Shown: one piece after another, positions 5,480 through 7,882 of the stretch
Numbering within the stretch: position 1 is the first letter of the stretch
Layout: every line of letters starts with the position of its first letter
Made by a program: the position numbers and the translations under genes
Notes under the pieces: model-generated
Database searches by the model: none
What the model saw: the letters and a program-made list of their open reading frames with translations, nothing else
Told to the model about the DNA's origin: nothing
Assembly (NCBI GenBank): GCA_023453335.1
Contig: JAEXTU010000220.1
Location: 1 to 7,882, forward strand
From: Pseudomonadota bacterium
GTDB lineage: Bacteria > Desulfobacterota > Desulfovibrionia > Desulfovibrionales > Desulfovibrionaceae
Reading direction: 5' to 3'
DNA length: 7,882 bases

Positions 5480-7049
5480 TGAACGCTCCAGCGGGCCATT
5501 CGGACGCTGGCCGGGTGTAGTCGGGCAGCGCGATGTCCAGTTCGGTCATGCAATAGGGCAGCCGCCGGCGCACGCGCTCGGCAGGCAGGTACCAGGCCAG
5601 CCCGTCCCCGGCCAGGGCCAGGCCCAGGGCCAGGACCACCAGCTCCAGGGTGGTCCACACCGGGTTGCGCAGGCCGAAGGACACCAGGAGTCCGGTGCCC
5701 ACGGCAATGAAGTTCGTGCCGGTGCGGACGCAGGCCAGGCCGGTGCGGGCCCGGGCCATGTGGGTGCGCAGCCGGGCCATGGCGTTGCGGCGCGCGGCCA
5801 GCAGGGTCCGCTCCAGGGCCAGGCCGGTGGAGCCCCAGATGCCGGGCCGGCCCGGGGCGGGGAAGGTGGGCCGGACGCGGCGGCGGTGCCCTTCGGCGTC
5901 ATCAAGGCCGGGGGGCAGGACCAGGTCCCAGGCGTTGCGCGCCTCCGCGGCCCTCTCCGCGTCCCGCACGCTCTGCAGGCCCACGGCCCGGCCCGGGAAG
6001 GACCAGAATATGCCCTCCAGGGTCATGAGCACGCCCAGGGACACCAGGCCCCAGCCCGCCAGGTCCCAGCCGCCGGTGTGGAACTGGCGCACCAGGGCCA
6101 CGCCGATGCCGGCCAGGGCCACCCCGGTGCGGCCCAGGGCCAGGCCGGTGCGGGACATGGCCATGCGGGTGCGGTAGTAGGCGAGCAGGGTGCGCTCCTC
6201 GGCCAGTTCGGTGCGCTCTAGGGCCAGGAAGCGGCGGCGCATGACCGGGGACAGGGAGGCCCAGTCCTCACGCATCTCCACGGCCCCGGGCACCGGGGCG
6301 GTGCGGGAGAACCGGGCACGGAACCTCTCCAGCTGCACCTCCAACACGGCGATGCCCTGCACCGTGGGGGGCAGGGCGCGATCCAGGGTGTGGCGGGACA
6401 GCCGCCGCGCCGGCAGGTACCAGCGCAGCCCGTCCGCGGCCAGGAACAGCCCGGCCGCCATCAGGGCGGCCTCGATGGGCGCGGCCCAGCCTAGCCCGAA
6501 AATGCGCACCAGCAGGAGCAGGGTGGTGATGAAGGTGAGCCCGGTGCGGAACATGGCCAGACCGGTGCGGCCCTTGGCAAAGACGGTCCGGCGGCTGGAC
6601 AACAGGGAACGGCGGTCGGCCAGGTAGTTGCGAACCTTGGCCAGGGGGGTCCGGTTGGCCGAGGCCGGGAACCCGGGGTTCACGTCCTGGTTATTGGCGA
6701 TGGTGCGGGCCAGGTCCGCGGCGGAGATGGCCAGGAACTCCACGGACTCGGCGCCCAGGGTCCGGAGCACCTCCTGCTCCAGTTCGGGGGTGCCGGGCAG
6801 GACCGCGGCCACCCGGGCCTGCCCCTGCTCCAGGGAGAGGGGGAGCCAGCCGGCCGACTTGAGCCGCTCCAGGTCCACCTTGACCAGGAGGTCGCGGGGG
6901 ATGAGCAACTCCTCGTCATACTCGACGACGTGCTGGGAAGCGGGGATGCGGTGCCGGGGCTCCTGCCGTGCATCCCGGTCCCGGTGCATGGCGGTGCCGC
7001 CGGCGCCGTCCAGCAGCAAGGTATCCGGCGTATCTTTCATTGCAGCCAC
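5466..7049 (-). CDS. Membrane protein: GspE-N-like domain plus three DUF202-like RT-heptad modules
   Basis: The first gene of the operon, 527 residues, function unknown. A polar N-terminus leads into a truncated GspE/MshE-N-like region (about 40-123) with VVEYDEELLIPRDLL and WLPLSLEQGQARVAAVLP. Three DUF202-like modules follow. Arg lies at 140/147/154/161/168, at 279/286/293/300/307 and at 414/421/428/435/442, mostly followed by Thr. Each series runs into a pair of hydrophobic segments, giving six predicted membrane helices. The modules close with DGLRWYLPAR, EGIFWSFPGR and DGLAWYLPAE. DUF202 proteins such as YidH normally have a single ERTFLAWxRT-type element, so the multiplication is unusual. 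The start is uncertain: GTG at 7049 has GGGA five bases upstream, while the ATG at 7040 (524 aa) has no well-spaced site. There is no signal peptide; the heptad helices and N-terminal domain are probably cytoplasmic. Confidence 0.88.
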   Translation of the reverse strand: MAAMKDTPDTLLLDGAGGTAMHRDRDARQEPRHRIPASQHVVEYDEELLIPRDLLVKVDLERLKSAGWLPLSLEQGQARVAAVLPGTPELEQEVLRTLGAESVEFLAISAADLARTIANNQDVNPGFPASANRTPLAKVRNYLADRRSLLSSRRTVFAKGRTGLAMFRTGLTFITTLLLLVRIFGLGWAAPIEAALMAAGLFLAADGLRWYLPARRLSRHTLDRALPPTVQGIAVLEVQLERFRARFSRTAPVPGAVEMREDWASLSPVMRRRFLALERTELAEERTLLAYYRTRMAMSRTGLALGRTGVALAGIGVALVRQFHTGGWDLAGWGLVSLGVLMTLEGIFWSFPGRAVGLQSVRDAERAAEARNAWDLVLPPGLDDAEGHRRRVRPTFPAPGRPGIWGSTGLALERTLLAARRNAMARLRTHMARARTGLACVRTGTNFIAVGTGLLVSFGLRNPVWTTLELVVLALGLALAGDGLAWYLPAERVRRRLPYCMTELDIALPDYTRPASEWPAGAFSDHA

Positions 7050-7057
7050 AAAGTTCC

Positions 7058-7073
7058 CGGCGCGGACGCGCCG
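7058..7073. repeat. Perfect palindrome in the leader of the membrane-protein operon
   Basis: CGGCGCG (7058-7064) and CGCGCCG (7067-7073) are perfect inverted arms around GA. The element lies between the predicted promoter (7086-7114) and the first start codon. It could be an operator or a small RNA stem close to the ribosome site. GC-rich composition makes chance possible. Confidence 0.35.
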
Positions 7074-7085
7074 TTTCGGGGCAGG

Positions 7086-7114
7086 ACCTTAGCCGAGGCC
7101 GCAGGCCGTGGCAA
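7086..7114 (-). promoter_or_regulatory. Probable promoter of the four-gene operon
   Basis: Read on the minus strand, TTGCCA (7109-7114) and TAAGGT (7086-7091) are separated by 17 bases. The -35 match is 5/6 and the -10 match 3/6. Transcription would start near 7079, about 30 bases before the GTG at 7049. The -35 box and spacer are the same in form as those before the small acidic gene (2415-2443). Confidence 0.45.
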
Positions 7115-7153
7115 CAGTTACCCTGCGTTTTTAAACCGTCGTGCAACAGCGTA

Positions 7154-7182
7154 TTGCAAGCCCCGGAAAAAGAGAGTAGCGT
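7154..7182 (+). promoter_or_regulatory. Weak promoter candidate for cheW
   Basis: TTGCAA (7154-7159) and TAGCGT (7177-7182) are spaced by 17 bases. The match is modest (4/6 and 3/6). I looked for sigma28 and sigma54 elements, which often drive chemotaxis genes, and found none with proper spacing. The rest of the 206-base divergent region holds no gene I can support. Confidence 0.25.
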
Positions 7183-7242
7183 CGTCCGAGAAGCAGGGAC
7201 CCGTTCCTTGTCCAGCCGTCCGGACCGCCGGGCGACAACCCA

Positions 7243-7247
7243 GGGAG
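7243..7247 (+). promoter_or_regulatory. Ribosome binding site fixing the cheW GTG start
   Basis: GGGAG at 7243-7247 is eight bases before the GTG at 7256. The open frame extends further upstream to 6968, but that extension is antisense to the first operon gene and is not protein-like, so the GTG is the start. Confidence 0.7.
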
Positions 7248-7255
7248 TAGACGCC

Positions 7256-7732
7256 GTGGAAGAGACCCAGGTGAAGAAAGATGCCGAGCTGATGCAGCTC
7301 GTGACCTTCAGCATCGGCGACGAAGAATTCGGGGTGGACATCCTCAAGGTGCAGGAGATCATCCGCACCATGGAGATCACCAAGGTGCCCAAGGCCCCGC
7401 CCTTCGTGGAGGGGGTCATCAACCTGCGCGGCAACGTGATTCCCATCATCGACCTGCGCAAGCGCTTCGGCCTGGACACCCGCAAGCACGACAAGCACAC
7501 CCGCATCATCGTCATCGAGATCAACAACATGATCGTGGGCTTCGTGGTGGACTCGGTGTCCGAGGTGCTGCGCATTCCCTCCAGCACCGTGGAGCCCCCG
7601 CCGCCTGTGGTGGCGGGCCTGGAGTCCGAGTACATCAGCGGGGTGGGCAAGCTGGAGGACCGGCTGCTCATCCTCCTGGACCTGGACCGGCTGCTCTCCA
7701 ACGAGGAGCACGAGATCCTGTCCCAGGTGTAG
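7256..7732 (+). CDS. cheW: Chemotaxis coupling protein CheW
   Basis: CheW bridges chemoreceptors and the kinase CheA in membrane-associated signalling arrays. The 158-residue product is one CheW domain with almost no extra sequence. It has LVTFSIGDEEFGVDILKVQE at residues 15-34, VPKAPPFVEGVINLRGNVIP at 44-63 and the following DLRKRFGL. Arg58 in NLRG corresponds to the conserved receptor-contact arginine. The later strands VGFVVDSVSEVL and LLILLDLDRLL complete the fold. Length and motifs are normal for the family. It starts with GTG and ends in TAG, followed by a strong terminator, so it is probably transcribed alone. It is divergent from the membrane-protein/two-component operon; no cheA or receptor gene is in the window, so whether it is the main or an accessory CheW cannot be told. 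Confidence 0.97.
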   Translation: MEETQVKKDAELMQLVTFSIGDEEFGVDILKVQEIIRTMEITKVPKAPPFVEGVINLRGNVIPIIDLRKRFGLDTRKHDKHTRIIVIEINNMIVGFVVDSVSEVLRIPSSTVEPPPPVVAGLESEYISGVGKLEDRLLILLDLDRLLSNEEHEILSQV

Positions 7733-7754
7733 CCCTCACCCCAACCCTGGCCCC

Positions 7755-7791
7755 AAGCCGCCCGTCCGCTTCGGCGGACGGCGCGGCTTTT
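7755..7791 (+). terminator. Intrinsic terminator after cheW with UUCG tetraloop
   Basis: The inner stem CGTCCGC/GCGGACG (7763-7769 with 7774-7780) closes on the very stable TTCG loop. It extends outward through AAGCCGCC to 7755-7789 with a single bulged C at 7782, about 16 bp in all. TTTT follows at 7788-7791. Confidence 0.9.
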
Positions 7792-7813
7792 CGCTTTCCG
7801 AGGTTTCCCGACC

Positions 7814-7882
7814 GTGCTCTTTCCCCCTGAACTGCGTGAACTGCTGACCCGGCCCGGCTCGGTCCGCAGCGTGTACAAGAGC
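7814..7882 (+). CDS. Possible start of an unidentified plus-strand gene (partial)
   Basis: From a GTG at 7814, 23 codons remain open to the window edge, reading (M)LFPPELRELLTRPGSVRSVYKS. A GAGG lies ten bases upstream (7800-7803). It begins 23 bases after the cheW terminator, as a separate unit would. The fragment is too short to recognise a family; it is not obviously a chemotaxis protein. Confidence 0.45.
   Translation, partial: MLFPPELRELLTRPGSVRSVYKS

Noticed and set aside
4151..5482. Long plus-strand open frames opposite the two membrane proteins (also 5133-6221)
   Set aside because: Ala/Gly/Gln/His-rich shadows with no recognisable domain; the minus-strand frames carry conserved heptads, membrane segments and ribosome sites.
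4244..7049. DNA-level repeats of about 21 bases (for example copies of CCAGGCCGGTGCGG) considered as a CRISPR or satellite array
   Set aside because: They follow the 7-residue protein repeat in frame, are imperfect and have no unique spacers; they are coding repeats.
7128..7182. sigma28 or sigma54 promoter for cheW
   Set aside because: A TAAA at 7131-7134 is not followed by a GCCGATAA-like box, and the TGGCA at 7109-7113 lacks a correctly spaced GC; neither consensus is met.
6968..7255. An N-terminal extension of cheW in the same frame
   Set aside because: It is antisense to the first operon gene and crosses the promoter region; the GTG at 7256 has a proper ribosome site and gives a normal CheW length.
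1..7882. tRNA or rRNA genes, insertion sequences, phage or plasmid genes
   Set aside because: None seen; the window is almost filled by ordinary protein genes with uniform base composition and no terminal repeats or transposase motifs.

Overview
The window is GC-rich chromosomal DNA, and its gene content and style (GC-rich codons, strong AAGGAG ribosome sites, an HK with a 4-helix periplasmic sensor, CheW) suggest a deltaproteobacterium, most likely a Desulfovibrio-like sulfate reducer. That placement is an inference from protein character; nothing here is diagnostic such as an rRNA gene.

Left part (1-2118): pdxJ (vitamin B6 synthesis, minus strand, cut by the window edge) lies back to back with a UDP-glucose 6-dehydrogenase gene on the plus strand. 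About 210 bases between them hold a good minus-strand promoter and several small inverted repeats. The dehydrogenase has intact catalytic motifs, but it has no stop codon before the strong bidirectional terminator at 2088-2118. The frame stays open to 2891, antisense to the next two genes.

Middle part (2142-7049, all minus strand): read in the direction of transcription there is a four-gene overlapping operon. Two large membrane proteins (7049-5466 and 5479-4244) each combine a GspE/MshE-N-like domain with two or three DUF202-like membrane modules. They are followed by a sensor histidine kinase (4254-2821) and a single-domain response regulator (2849-2454). The gene overlaps are 14, 11 and 29 bases, so the four products are probably made together and work together. 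A small acidic 73-residue protein (2363-2142) follows with its own promoter and ends at the shared terminator.

Right part (7256-7882): divergent from the operon is cheW, a chemotaxis coupling protein, with its own UUCG-loop terminator. After it comes the possible start of another plus-strand gene that runs off the window.

The most interesting part is the operon. Its two membrane proteins carry five copies of a module in which Arg-Thr (or Arg-Asn) recurs exactly every seven residues for about five heptads, followed by two membrane segments and a Trp-Tyr-x-Pro-x-Arg exit motif. I do not know a described system with this architecture coupled to a two-component pair. The stop-less dehydrogenase frame running through a terminator is the second point worth checking.
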